Shown: positions 1 through 13,223, counted from the stretch's first letter. The stretch: DNA of 64,000 nucleotides from Brasenia schreberi (GCA_036023115.1 JAYKKT010000073.1:14667001-14731000), one strand, 5' to 3'. The notes: generated by a model not told the origin, from the letters alone. Program-made: numbers and translations.

Positions 1-905
1 GTGCCCTCTAAAGTACTGTCCATGACGAATGGTGAGCCTAGAAGATCTTGGTTGTTGGCATTTTCTGCCAAACAAGAAGTGTACATTATAACATGTCCTT
101 GATCTCTTTGCATGTTGGTATGTCAGAGCAAAGGTCTCATGGATACTTGCCAATGGTGTATGGCTCAAATGCTATGGCACCTCTTGCTATTTGCGACAAT
201 GATGAAGGATTACTATCAAATCAAGAGGAGATTACGGGAATATGGTTGGCAATGATTGGCTCATCCTTTATCTTACCAGTTGACATCGGCTGCAGGACTA
301 ATTTTCGGCAATAAGACGCGCTTAGATTGTCGATCCTGCGAATCTCCCTAACTCTCATGTGGGATGCAGTTGAATACATGAATCTTGCGATATAATATGA
401 GTGCGATCCCCAGATCGGGTTTTTGGTACCCGGCGTGACCTCAAGTAGAACTTATTGGTTATTCAGATTCAGATGAGTTTTTCATTGGATATCAAAATGG
501 GATCTAAAGATCGACCGCTATCATGGGAGTCATGCCACTTGCTAGAAGCTCACTAGTCAATCGGGGCACAAAAGACAAGAAACAAAATAGTGTGGCATTG
601 TCCACTGCTTCTAATATGTTAGAAATGGAGTTACTGTGGCTCAAGTCCTTTGGGATGAAACAAACAACTCTCGGACTACGGGTCTCTGAGCTTGATCACA
701 TTCCCATAAATGTGATAATACTATGGCAATTAACTTGTCAAAAAATCCCATTTTGCATTCTAGAACTAAGCATATTGAATAAGACATCATTTCATTAGAG
801 ATCATGTTCAAAGAGGTGATTGTGATACTTGAATTTGTTGAAACAACTAAGCTAATTAGCCGATATTTTCACCAAAAAACCCCTACAAGTAGTAAGCATT
901 TTTCT
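1..905 (+). mobile_element. Ty1/copia pol remnant (end of RT and RNase H)
   Basis: Decayed plus-strand copia coding sequence with frameshifts and stops. Around 240-300 a frame resembles the RT segment read in intact elements as YxxMIGSLLYLTxxRPDI. Around 420-480 comes a WYP...ELIGYSDSDE stretch, the start of RNase H. 523-798 reads SLVNRGTKDKKQNSVALSTAS, typical copia RNase H, and around 690-880 CDN-xAI-LSKNP-HSRTKHIE and FVETT-xx-ADIFTKPL can be recognised across frames. Integrase and gag would lie left of the window. It is not coding now. Confidence 0.85.
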
Positions 906-1027
906 ACATTAGAAACGAACTGGTATATTGGACCATTCATGCATAAATTAAATATTTGTCAGACCTAAACAAAAGCCTAAGCTATGTCACATAATTATGC
1001 CAACACGTTATCAATCTCTCGAATTTT

Positions 1028-1300
1028 CATTATATAAATGTAATATGGGTCCTAATGGACCCGTATCCTACCAGTCACTTACTAGGGGTAGTTTTGTCTT
1101 TCAAGTTAGATTGTTAGTATAAATTAGTGAGTCATTAGGGTTAGAGTCTTAAGTGAGAAATCGTGATTGGAAGGAGGCAGCTGGAAATATGTGGCCGACC
1201 ACTCCATGGATGGAGCTTGTGATGTAAGTTGTTTTTATTATTTATAAAGTGTTTGTTTCTCGTTAATCTCAACACTCATAACAATCAAGTTGTTGTGGGA
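1028..1300 (+). repeat. Copia LTR-like fragment
   Basis: This stretch has the same order of phrases as the LTRs of the element at 13224-18619: TGTAATATGGGTCCTAATGG, then CAGTCACTTACTAGG, then TTTTGTCTTTCAAGTTAGA, then AGTCATTAGGGTT, then a GGTGGC-like stretch. It is clearly diverged. It follows the copia RNase H remnant and may be that element's 3' LTR, but the ends are not clear. Confidence 0.5.
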
Positions 1301-1627
1301 GAAAATAACCCCCCTAACATGATAACAAACAGGTCGTCAGTCATTCTAAAGCATTGTTTCTGCGATCATTTGGTGGGCAGACAAGGAAAACAACCAGCAG
1401 AAAACTCATGCAGAATAAGAATAGCTAAATAGGAGTGTCATGATGAATGACAAAACAGTAACGAGGTCAATAACTTCCACATGGAGACATGAAAATGTAA
1501 AATAGAAAGCAAAAATTATTTCACCATAACTAAAAGCCTCATTAGTAAAATTTAAAAAATTTTAGACATACGTGTCTGGTTGTGCACGTTGTTAGCCATT
1601 TTTACTTTATTTTGTGATTTCTCCTTA

Positions 1628-1862
1628 TGACCAGACCAATCCTCGTCTTCTTTCTCATATTATTTCATAGACCATGGGCAGCTTTAAGATAACATCAGGA
1701 ACACCTCAAATTTGGAATCCTATGCTTGAGATACTTTCTGCCTCGGATACATTTATCTCAGCTACCATTGTTACTGTGGTTTCATGTCATGACTAGACCA
1801 GGCCTTGTCTTCTTTCTCATGTGATTTCGTGGACAGCTTTAAGGGAACAGCATGAACACCAA
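1628..1862. repeat. Two diverged direct copies of an ~80-bp unit
   Basis: 1628-1712 and 1791-1862 both read ACCAGACCA/ACTAGACCA, then CTTGTCTTCTTTCTCAT (C or T at the first bases), then a TTTC-TAGAC block, then AGCTTTAAG, then a GAACACC end. No coding potential is seen. Apart from this repeat I recognise nothing between 1301 and 2165, which is intron 6 or 3' flank of the PPR gene. Confidence 0.6.
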
Positions 1863-2165
1863 GCTTTAATCACCAACAGATGGAAGTTCTAACTTCATAC
1901 GGCAAACAACATTGTAGATAACCTTCCCATCAGAAAATCAAGATGCAGATGGAGGTACCAAATCACTCTGTTTTGCTTACACTTGTTTTAAGTTGATATT
2001 AAGAGGACATGCAACACACTGAAAAGGTATGAACTCAAGTTGGAAAATGAACGATCTGAAAATGGAGACAGATAACCAAGATTGTTTTCTTTCAATTTCC
2101 AAATTTAGTGTTGGCTTGGATAGCGATCACTTAGAACCTTTTAATGAAGATCATCCATTACTCAC

Positions 2166-5100
2166 CAGCTTTACCATAGTAGTTAATCATGTTTGTATAA
2201 GCCTTCTCATCAACTTTAATGCCCACACTAAGTGCTGTATTGAACATTTCAGTAGCTTTCTCAAGATTTCCAGCCTTCCCATAGACACTAGAAAAAGAGA
2301 AAAAATTATAAACTGAGAAAGAAATATTAGGAGTAGACAAAACATGAGCTACAAGGCCAAGAGATGATTGTCTCAAAAACAATCACCTTATCATGGTACT
2401 ATATGTCTGAAGAGAAGAAGGAACACCAGATGAAGTCATGCGGCTATATATTTCAGCTGCAAATAGTAATTTGCCTGCATAACTGGTAATAGTCAAGATT
2501 TCATCTGCCACAGCAGCATTTGAATTTCCTATAAAACAAAATTTCCTGTATATCTACCATAGAATTGAAATTTTGTGTACCTGCTTCCAGCATTGCCTTG
2601 ATAAAGGTATTGTAAGCAACAGTGTCAAGTTCCATGTTTTCTTGAAAGCTTCTATGGATCATATTTTCTGCATCCTGAAACCTACCTGGAAATCATGAAG
2701 CAAATAGATAAACAAACAGACAGAAAAATAGAAAGTTGATTGGGTCAAAGATATTAGACAAAATTTACCACTAATTTTGAAGAGCTTGAGGCTTCTTCAT
2801 AATAATTTAAAACAAAGGATGATGAGCATCTAAAGAATCTTAACACTACATTTCCATAAATGGTAAGACACTATAAATAAGGATTTATCCACAAGTAATT
2901 GAATATGCATCTATTACAGAGAACCATAAATTTGATGCTGGAATTAGAAAAACATGTAGCCAAAAGAGAAGTGCTAGAGTGCAGAAAAGGAGTCCAGAAA
3001 GCCTGTTGTAAGATTACCAACAATGTTGTTTTCAGATCTCACTGCTGTTGAATCCATAGAAACACTATCACCTTTTGCTATATAAGAATTTATGGAAATG
3101 ACCTAAGCTTTTGGTAGATCAGATTGGCATACTGTCGCTAAGGATAGAGTCATAGAACACCAAGGACAAGGACAGACTCGTCTGCGTACATGGAAAAGTT
3201 AGTAGCATCTCAACCATTTATCTTTTAACTAATCTAACCATTCAAAAACAAATGAGGTTGACGGTCGCAGGTATCTTTTTCTTAATTGAAATTTCAGGCA
3301 CAAATCTAAGCGGATTTGCAAAATTTCAAGGCCTAAACAAAATCCAGTTATCAACCTATATAACTAAAATTATCTTTTAAACCTTCAAGAATTTGGTGTA
3401 AGACAATGGTTGATATCAATTCAGAGAAGTACATAACAATGACAGGGATAATATACCATATAAATTTTCTAAGTGTGGATTGATTTTGTCAATCCATAGA
3501 ATAAATTTGCCTGGGTTGGTATGGGCACGAAGAGTCCAATACGGCAATTTTGAAAGTTTATGACCATATTAGATGGTCAATGAAACAAATCCACCTTTTC
3601 TCCAGTCTACACATACCATGATTGGTAAAAGCATTCACCATAATGCTCGTAGTCACAGCATCCTGACCTAGACCTTGGGCAACCATTTCTTCATAAAGAT
3701 CATTCGCTTCCTCCAGCTTACCACATCTGGCATATGCATCAATCATAGAGCTATATATGGGCCTACCAACAATGCAGGAATCCGCCACAGAAGCAAAGAC
3801 TTTCTTAGCCTGGCTGAGTTGGTGCTGTCTACCATAGAAACTGATCATGGAGGCAATACTTATGTCCTCAGGCATTTTCCCAAAACCAAGTACACGGAAA
3901 TACAGTTTTTCAGCCTTGCATACCTCACCTGCAATAAACAAAAGAGGACCTGTAGATAAGTATGAAGGCTCGGGCATCAGGTCAACTAAGTCTCCATCCA
4001 TTGAACAAGTACAAATCTGGATAGGAGTCCAAAACATTGATGTATTAAAGAAATGTTTAAGAAGGTTAAAAACTTAAGGGCAGAAAAAATGCTTGCCTGA
4101 TTTGGCAAATTTTCTTATGAGCTGACCTGCTGCTTTGACACCACCAGCAGTTTCCAAGAGCGACATCAGCACTCTATTGGTTTTAATATCATCACCATTT
4201 GCCAAATACAAATGAAGCATTATACTGAGGGCAACAGCATCAGGTTCTTCTAAAGTTTTAAACAAATTTTCTGCATCATTCAGTCTCCCAGAATTGCCAT
4301 ACATGCCAATCAAAGTAGTTCTTATGAAATCATCCATTTCTAACCCATTAATTTGCATCTTGATTACGAACTCTTCAACCTGGTTTATCAACCCTTCTTT
4401 ACAGTACACTTTGATGACAGTCCTATAGAGGCCCATATCAAACTTCATATCTTTATGTATCAACTGAATGAAAGCTTTAGCCTTTTCCAGTAAACCTAGT
4501 TTGAGGTAGAAATTTAGCATGTCATCAAGAACAGCTGCATCAGGCACATAGATCTTAGACATAGTTTGAAATGCACTTTCAGCATTCCTGACATCTTCCT
4601 TACAAACATAACAATGAAGCATGATGCCATATGCAATTGCCGAAAATGATACATTTCTAGCCTGCATCTGCTCCAAAAGACTTAGAGCTCTATCATAATT
4701 ATTAGCATCCAAATGAACTTGAACCATTGCTAAATATGTTTTTTCATCAGTTAGAAGCCCCAAACGCTCGACCTCATTAAAAGTATTTTCTGCATCCATG
4801 TATAGGCCCAGTTTTCCATATATCCTAATAACAATACCATAAATGACTTCATCAGCAGTTACTTTATTACTTTCCATCTCCATAAAAAGTGCAAGGGCTT
4901 TTGGATAGTCACGGTCCCTATAATAAATGGTCAGAATTGAAGAATATGTATAGCAACTTGGAATAACATCTTGAGATTTCATATCTTCATATAGCTTTAA
5001 TGCATCGTCCCGCCGGTTAAGTTTCACACACAAACTGATCTGAAGACTATATGTCAATTCATCAGGGACAAGTCCGGCATTCTTCATTTTCTGGAATGTA

Positions 5101-8100
5101 CATAAAGCTTCCTCCAGTAGCCCTTCCTTTGCAAATGAATTTATGACAATTGTATATGTGAATTGGTTTGGTGTGATAGCCAAATCCAATATTTCCTTCC
5201 ACATCCTTATAACTTCTGCATGCAATGATTTCTTCTGCAGAGATGAGATCATAAAATTGAACACTGCAATGGACAGTATAATGCCCCGTTCACGAACAGC
5301 AGAAAAGAATGACAACATAGCTTTATGCCGAGACCATCTAGCATATGTACAAAGCATAGTACCACAGGCAACTTCATCTGGCTCACAACCAGCCTCTATC
5401 ATCTCCAAGAAAGCTTGCTCAGCAAGATTAATCTTCCCAGCTTGCCCATATATTCGCAAAATGAGAGTATATGCAATAACGCTAGGTCTATAACACAACT
5501 GCAAAAAGAACATCCAAAGTTACGCAAGAATTTCGAAGGTAGAAAGAAATCCCAGGAAAAAAACATGGAGAAAAACATGGTTTCACCAATACGAGAAAAA
5601 AAATCAAAAGAGTAAAATGCAACGAAACATTTACAGTTTACAGTTTTCCAATTCACATTAAAAAGAATATGTTGATAAACAATCCAAGCTATCCAAAGTA
5701 AAGTTCTCAATTTCAATAAAATTTTTAATGAATGTTTCAAAGAGATCATTTACAAACCTTGGAATCAAAGACTAACACAAGAGATAAGGAAAAGAGGATG
5801 CACCAGTCACTTAAATACAAGGAAGCCTTGAAACGAAGAACATAAACAGATAGAAGTTCGGGAAATCTTGACATTTTATCTCCTATTCCTTAAGAGCCTG
5901 AAGAACAAAACTCCTCCCTTCGATGCATTTCTTTATTATGTGTATCAGAATAGATAATACTTATATTCTTACATAGTGATCGTATAAGAATAGAAAAGGC
6001 CTGGAATGGTGTTCCTGTAAATATGGATTTGAAGGATAGTATAGTAGACATGCAAGAATATGTGACTGAATTATGATGGTGAAATTAGTATTAGGTGTAG
6101 AAGCCTTGAACATAGTTTGTGATTATGCACCTCAAGCAGGACTACAAGATAGTATAAAGAAGGTATTTTGGGAGGAGTTAGATAAAGTAATTCAAAGAAT
6201 TTTACAAAAAGAGATTATTTGTCTAGGAGAAGATGTAAATAGACATGTGGGTAAAGAGACACTAAGATATCAAGGTAGTCACATAAACTACAGCTTTGGG
6301 ATTTAAATGAAAAGGTAAGAAAATATTTTGCTTATGACATGATTTCTTTATAGCCAATACAATTTTTAGAAAAATGAGATGAACATTTAATTAAATATTT
6401 TGCTCGTAAGAGAAAATACCGATCGTGCTATAAGGATTGCAAGGTAATTCTAAGAAAAAGCTTAACTACTCAATATCGATTTTTAGTTATATATTTATAC
6501 ACATTAAAGTGGGTAAAGAGACAAAAAGTACATGGAGCTACTCATACTAAATAGTGGAACCTCAAAATTGAGAAAGAAGATATATTTTAAAAAGATCTTC
6601 CAGGAGATGCTTAGAATTATGTAAGTACAACTTGTGCCATATGGAATAACATGGCCAAGTTTATTAGAAAATACCAAAAGATGTGTTAGGTGAATCTAAA
6701 GAAGGCGTACTAGTACAAAAGAAAGCTTGGTGATGGAGTGAAGTGGTGAAAAATAAAATTAGGGCAAACATGATATTTTAAAAGATTGATAAAACTTAGG
6801 AAGCCAATAAGAAGGCAAAGAAAGAAGCGAAAAAAGCCGTTAATGAAGAAAAAGCTAAACCTTTGGAGGATTTATATAAAAGCTTACTTAAAAGAAGGTG
6901 GAAGAGATATTTTTAGAATAGTTAAGGCTAGAAATAAGAAAAATAGTGATTTTACTTTTGTTAGATGCATTAAATAGAAGGATGATAAGATTTTAGTGGC
7001 AAGTGATAACATCAAGAATAGATAAAATTTATTTTCATAAGCATTTTGACAAAAACATAGGTACTTGTGAGATTTAGACCAATATGTCCTACTTGGGACC
7101 CGACATGGTGGAGCAGAGGCCACTGCTCAGCTGAAAGTAACCACCTTCCTACCATCATAAGAAAAAGAGAGAGGGAGAGAGAGAAAGAAGAGAGGAACGG
7201 TAAGGAAGAGAGAGAAAGGGAGGAATGAGAGGTGGAGAGAGAGGTGGAGAGAGAAGAACAATGAAAAAAAAGAGAAAGGCGACAAAAAGAAAATTGCTTG
7301 TGAAGAGGCAAATGTACAACCTTCGCCAGATTGATTTTTTAGGGTTTTTAGACTTGTTTAAGATCTAATTTCAATGTGGTTTGAACTGTTGGGTACTTAT
7401 TTGAATGTAAAATATTAAGATTATGCTTTTATCATGATTTAGGGATTAAATTAAGGTGATTAAGGGGAGTTAGCACTATTATATTGGGATCTGCATAGAG
7501 ACGTCAGGTAGGTGGATGTGTTCTTTTTTGTGCTAGAGGTAGTTTTAATTGCTTTAAGGTGATGCATGAGATTGCGAAATGTTTATTAATGCTTTTAAAT
7601 GGGTATATATATATATATATATATGTTGGCTTGTGAAATAGTCTTTAAAATGCTTTGATGACTATATGGGTGCATGGCACGAGTGTGTTTGTGTGCGAGT
7701 TAACTACTTAATGGGTATGGATCTATCTTTCATGACGGTATGGAATGTCAATGGATTATAGATGGATATATCTGTTAGTGTTAGCTAGTTGGTTGTCATT
7801 ATAAGCGAGTGAAATACTACCAATATGGATATTCTAGATGGATGTATCAGATAGTCCTAACTCGTACATGTGTTGAGTTGTGTTGGCTACTTCATTGGTT
7901 GAGTTGCTTTGCACTTGTAGTTGTTGTGGGCAACTCATGTTGGTTACGACATGCCTGAGTTAAGGATAAGTGAAACTAGTCAACAAGAGTAGAGAGTTTA
8001 TATACAGTAGAACGGATTCAATACTTGATTTGAATGTATGATTTTTATATGGATACGTTATTTTGACATAACCAGATATATGTGGTTGTTGTGGATGTAG

Positions 8101-8467
8101 ATGTGGTTATGTGGATCTTGGGAGACAGCCCAATGGATGTTATTGTGGATATGAGATGTGATTCTGGAGTTATTGTTGTGATTATATGGTTGAATACATG
8201 ACTCTATTAGTGAGGTATCCAAATACTTTTGCCCTGCGGACCTGAAGGACTAGAATTGGTGGGCCCTTGTGAGGCACCATAATCTTGGGCCCGACACGCT
8301 AAGTGCGTTGTCGGAGGTCACGTGGCTGGATAGGAGTATGGTGCAGGCAACTCCTACGACGTGAGTGTGGGTTGATACACTATAGAGTTTATAATATCGA
8401 AACTAAGTTGCATCTTAAAGAGTGTTTGAGTATGCATGCATGTTTGATAATGATATTGTTTTGTTGA

Positions 8468-8509
<42 letters not shown>

Positions 8510-10591
8510 CTGCCTGGTTTGAAATAGTACATGCTCTAGTATAATTATGTGTGGAGAGATCACATCCATCAATGAGCAGAATGTGGTGTTAAGGTTTTAT
8601 TTTAAATATTTTCAGGGTATAGCCAGCAGAGACACTGAGCACGTGAGACATTGAAGCAGGATTCAATCTTCTGTTGCTAGATGGTAGGAGTTGATAGGTT
8701 CCTTGTAGTTTTGAATTTCTTTCCGTTCTACCACTGCCTTGTTAGATCTTAAACTGTATATTAATAAATGTACTTTTGACATATCTTTGATTGCATGAGT
8801 TATATGCCACCTTCGTATTTGTTAACGGTTCATGAGTATCAACCACGTGGTATGGACGGGTCATGTATCATGTTGGTCGACACTTGTGGGACGTTGATAT
8901 TAACTTAGGAGAGCTCACCAATTTAGAAGAGTATATAAACCATAATCTCTAATAACGTATTTAAAAGAATAAAATCAAAGAAGCCCTTAAACTTAAGGAA
9001 GTCGATAAATATATAGAACTAGAGGTCACCAATTTAGAAGAGTATATAAACCAAAATCTCTAATGATGTATTCAAAGGAATAAAGTAAAAAAAAACTCTT
9101 AAACTTGAAGCCGGTAAATCTATAGAACTAGACAATATTCCTTCGTTAGTAAAGAAAATCCTAGGATAGACGAACATCACTTAGTTATAATATTGGAATA
9201 TGAAGATCCAAAAGAGGAATGGAAAGAGAATACAATTATATCTATATATAAAAACAAGAGAGATGTTCAAAATTGTGCGAATTATAAGAGTACCAAGTTG
9301 ATGAGTTATATGATGAAATTATAAAAAAATTAATGAATGTAGGTTGAGATAAGTATTAAGTACAACACAAAACCTTTTGGGTTCATCTTAGGGAGATCTA
9401 CTATTGAGAGACTATTCACTTATTAAGATATCTTATGGAATATTTTGAACAAAAAAACTTTCATATGGTATTTATTGATTTAGAAAAAGCTTGTTATAGG
9501 GTGGCAAGAGATATTATTTGGAGAACCTGAGAACCTTGAAAAAAGTATATTATTGACGTACATCAATCTTACCAGAAACATATTCGATGATGCATAAATA
9601 TGTATGAGGACTTAAGAAACAACAATAAATTTCTTTGAAGTTAATATTGGATTATATCAAGGATCAACTTTAAGTCCATATTTATTTACCTTGGTTATTA
9701 ACAAGTTAACAAAACATATTCAAGATGAAGTACTTGGTCTATGTTATTTGTAGATTAATTGTATTAGTGGATGAGTCTAAGCAAAAAGTTAACCAGAAAT
9801 TAGAATTATAGAGAGAACCAGTAGAAAGTAAAGGCTTAGTAGAACTAGACAGAATATATGGAATGTAGCTGATGATTTGGTTACTTTAAATGATATAGGA
9901 ATTAAGATTGACACATGGACAACTTTTTGATAGAGACGCATAAAATTAATGTAGATTGGTTAAAATAGAGAGGTATATCACGTATTTTATGTGACAAGAA
10001 GATACCATCATCACCACCCACCTGCAACTTCATCCACGAGAAGAAGTCTCTAGCCTGCCTCCAACCCCTCTGCTCCTTCAAGACCACGCACATCTCCTTG
10101 AAACTCAGCTTCGCCACGAACGACCCCATCACGTGCCTCATGTCGTACGACCCCTCTGCCCGCGTCGACAGCCCTCGAACCGTCTTGATTGCCGCAACCA
10201 CATGCTTACCATACAGATGCCCGTTGCGGTCGTCCTTGAGGAGCTGCTCCATCTGCTCCGGCGTCCGGCGGATCCATCTCGGCATTTGCGCTTGGCACCC
10301 TTGGTTTTTCCTCAGCAGGCTCAAGTTCCTCGCCCGCTCCTTAATTATTCGCCGCGCATCGTCATCGGAGAGAGGCTTCTTGTGGATAATCTCCCTCCTG
10401 CTAAAGGGTTTTCCCCTCGAATTGCCGTCGCTCAGAGTCCAATCTGCGGAGGGACTAGGGTTGATTCTAGGGTTTGTGGGGATTTGGGGATTTTGGATTT
10501 TGGGGAAGAAGGGTAAGGGGAGAGACACAGATGGGTGGTGTTGGTCGCCGGGTAAGAAAGGCGGGAGGAATGAAGACGTTAGATTTGCCAT
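2166..10591 (-). CDS. EMB976: PPR protein, EMB976 (At5g27270)-like, C-terminus not in window
   Basis: Exons on the minus strand, in order: 10591-10022, 5498-4097, 3928-3617, 2685-2581, 2474-2387, 2287-2166. Reading phase is kept at every junction and gives about 866 residues. The start is the ATG at 10591 (MANLTSSFL), giving a Ser/Pro-rich N-terminus like a plastid transit peptide. Exon 1 ends KEMCVVLKEQRGWRQARDFF..WMKLQ and exon 2 begins LCYRPSVIAYTLILRIYGQ; as I recall it, this junction matches Arabidopsis At5g27270. Exon 2 is a nearly unbroken run of ~35-residue P-class PPR motifs. Such proteins bind organellar RNA. Exon 6 ends at a good donor (CTG|GTGAGT), but the last ~170 residues of the Arabidopsis protein are not found in 1-2165. 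Either the next intron exceeds 2.1 kb or the 3' end is lost. Intron 2 has a GC donor. Family identity is strong; orthology is inferred. Confidence 0.92.
3929..4096 (-). other. GC-AG intron (intron 2 of the PPR gene)
   Basis: The donor is TCAG|GCAAGC at 4097/4096 and the acceptor TTATTGCAG|GTGAGG at 3929/3928. The splice joins TCA-G to GT-GAG, giving AKSG-EVCKAEK, which fits the family alignment. No GT donor nearby restores the frame as well. Confidence 0.82.
5960..7055 (+). mobile_element. RTE-clade LINE, 5' part (decayed endonuclease)
   Basis: Around 6073-6306 a frame reads KLVLGVEALNIVCDYAPQAGLQDSIKKVFWEELDKVI and then EDVNRHVG, the AP-endonuclease region of plant RTE LINEs (intact copies read ..YAPQ.GL...FWEDL..GDFNGHVG). 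Around 6786-7000 follows a Lys-rich KKAKKEAKKAVNEEK..DIFRIVKARN stretch, as in the linker before the RT of this family. Stops and frameshifts are frequent. Coding ends near 7050, where an unrelated insertion begins. Confidence 0.83.
7056..8904. mobile_element. ~1.85-kb insertion inside the LINE, possible solo LTR
   Basis: LINE sequence stops near 7050 and resumes near 8905, so this block was inserted or swapped in. It has no credible ORF. It carries a GA-rich stretch (7150-7260), two TA tracts (about 7605-7624 and 8470-8509), and phrases I associate with Ty3/gypsy LTRs (GGACCCGACATGGTGGAGCA near 7098; GTTGTCGGAGGTCACGTGG near 8309). I could not find matching TG...CA ends or a target-site duplication, so solo LTR is only a guess. 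Confidence 0.45.
8470..8509. repeat. (TA)n microsatellite
   Basis: About 19 TA units. Confidence 0.95.
8905..10010 (+). mobile_element. RTE-clade LINE, 3' part (decayed reverse transcriptase)
   Basis: Across frames one can read LTNLEEYIN, then EALKLK...DNIPSLVKKILG, then ETFEVNIGLYQGSTLSPYLFTLVINKLTKHIQDE, then NVDWLK.RG.SRILCDKK. These are RT blocks of the same LINE family as at 26011-28938 and 36597-37476. The segment 8908-9010 is repeated at 9027-9128 (a ~118-bp tandem duplication). The copy breaks off near 10010, before the C-terminal RT region and the 3' tail, about 10 bp from the PPR exon 1 donor. Confidence 0.83.
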
Positions 10592-11239
10592 GCCGCCGTT
10601 CACAAGAAATGTCGGGAGATATAGTGACGGAGATATTTTGAATTTGGAACGTTGGAGCACAACGCATGCCGGGCAGGCGAGTGGCTTGAGGAGGTGATAG
10701 CGGGTCGCGTTTAGCGATATCTATTCGACCCGCGGGTACCCAATCCACTCCGCCCCGATTGAGGTGGGTTGAGAACCCCCGACCGGCGAGATGGTCGTGT
10801 TTGATTGCCTTCGGTATCGAAACTACAAGTTCCAGACTCCATCAAACTGAAAATCTTGGTACGAACAAACCATAGTTCCGTATTTAATTTGGGCTTGAAA
10901 TTGGTGTCTGATTTGTTCATAGAACTAAGTTGTAGCTTTATACTATTTCCAAGTTTGATTTTCATATAATTGGAATTTTTTAGCTTTTTTTTCAATATTA
11001 TGTTCCAACACTCTCCGTATGAGTTTCAATGCATGAACAATCGGACGTACCAATTGTCATGTGAGGTACACTAGGTAGGGTTTAAGTTGTACCTGCTAAA
11101 GGGTCAATTTGAACCCAACTCAGTCGGGTACCCAGCTCACCCCTTGATCTAATAAGTATAAAAATGTGTCCGATACTTGTCCATTTGAAACCCAAAACAT
11201 TCTAATCTTTTAGTTTATATGGAGATATTGCCATCACAA
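10592..11239. other. 5' flank of the PPR gene, nothing certain
   Basis: This contains the divergent ORF shadow of exon 1 and AT-rich sequence. I see no clear TATA box, UTR limit or gene. Confidence 0.5.
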
Positions 11240-11449
11240 ACTCTACTCATATAAGGGATCACCCTTGCATGACAGATCCCAAGCTCGGATAAAGGAAGAG
11301 GATTGCGTTAGGCTTCCGACCTTCAGCGTAAAACTTTGTCGGACTTATTTACCATATATTCTACAAATTATGATAGAGCCTTGCGGAAACAAAGAATCCA
11401 TGTAGCCGACCCCATCTATAAGGAAAAGGCTTAGTTGTTAGTTGTTGTT
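11240..11449 (+). mobile_element. Non-autonomous LINE derivative (SINE-like), copy 1
   Basis: This 210-bp element is flanked by perfect direct repeats GGAGATATTGCCATCACAA at 11221-11239 and 11450-11468. Its first ~150 bp match the 5' UTR of the RTE LINE (CATATAAGGGATCACCCTT... AAACTTTGTCGGA; compare 44423 and the right end of 26011-28938). Its last ~60 bp match the LINE 3' tail (AAGAATCCATGTAGCCGACC ... AAAAGGCTTAGTTGTT). The whole coding region is absent. A second copy with the same join is at 53329. The (GTT)n end and tail resemble the plant Au SINE as I remember it. Confidence 0.88.
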
Positions 11450-11468
11450 GGAGATATTGCCATCACAA

Positions 11469-12826
<1,358 letters not shown>

Positions 12827-13223
12827 TTAATAAAATCTCAAGAAAAATGGTGCCGAACATGCTATCAGCACAGTCGTTGTTAGCGCCGGAACAACAACCA
12901 GGGTCGACGATGCAGATTTGGGCTCCAGTGGATTTGAGATCGTGGGAGATGGGGCTCCATCTTCTGCAATAGGTGGCGGAGCCGGTGATAGTTTTGGTTT
13001 GCTTTCAATCTTAGTTGGTGGAGGTGTCAAGCTAGGTGAATGTTGTGGGCTTGGTCTAGTGTTGCTCTTAGAACTCAACTCAAACACTCCATCAATCCCA
13101 TGGCATCTGATGGCAGATCCTGCAGCAGATGTTCAGCCTGACGATTTTTATATCATTGAGAAACACCCTCTTGTGATGAGTTGATATCTTGATCCTATAA
13201 TCTGGATAATGTAAGGGGATCAA
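12827..13223 (-). pseudogene. FAS1-domain gene, 3' half
   Basis: Read on the minus strand from 13223: LIPLHYPDYRIKISTHHKRVFLNDIKIVRLNICC, the second half of a FAS1 (fasciclin) domain. A shift of frame follows, then CHGIDGVFELSSKS and a Pro/Ser-rich segment (SPSLTPPPTKIESKPKLSPAPPPI) ending in a hydrophobic tail with stop at 12827. This fits small plant FAS1 proteins of the At1g30800/At5g26730 type, which are secreted wall or membrane-anchored glycoproteins. The 5' half lies across the copia insertion at 18620-18949. The frame break near 13105 suggests decay beyond the insertion. Confidence 0.8.

Larger units (their letters stand above)
5499..10021 (-). other. 4.5-kb intron 1 of the PPR gene, filled with transposon debris
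   Basis: The donor is TTGCAG|GTGGGT at 10022/10021 and the acceptor TTCTTTTTGCAG|TTGTGT at 5499/5498. It is a phase 0 intron. It contains an RTE-type LINE in the opposite orientation in two pieces, separated by a ~1.85-kb insertion. LINE sequence runs to within about 10 bp of the donor. 5499-5950 shows nothing recognisable. Confidence 0.85.

Noticed and set aside
10098..10697. Plus-strand 199-aa ORF
   Set aside because: Antisense shadow of PPR exon 1, which has the family match.
12827..13087. Independent Pro-rich arabinogalactan peptide gene
   Set aside because: The frame joins back to FAS1 sequence to its right and has the other half of the domain at 18620-18949, so it is the tail of a broken gene.
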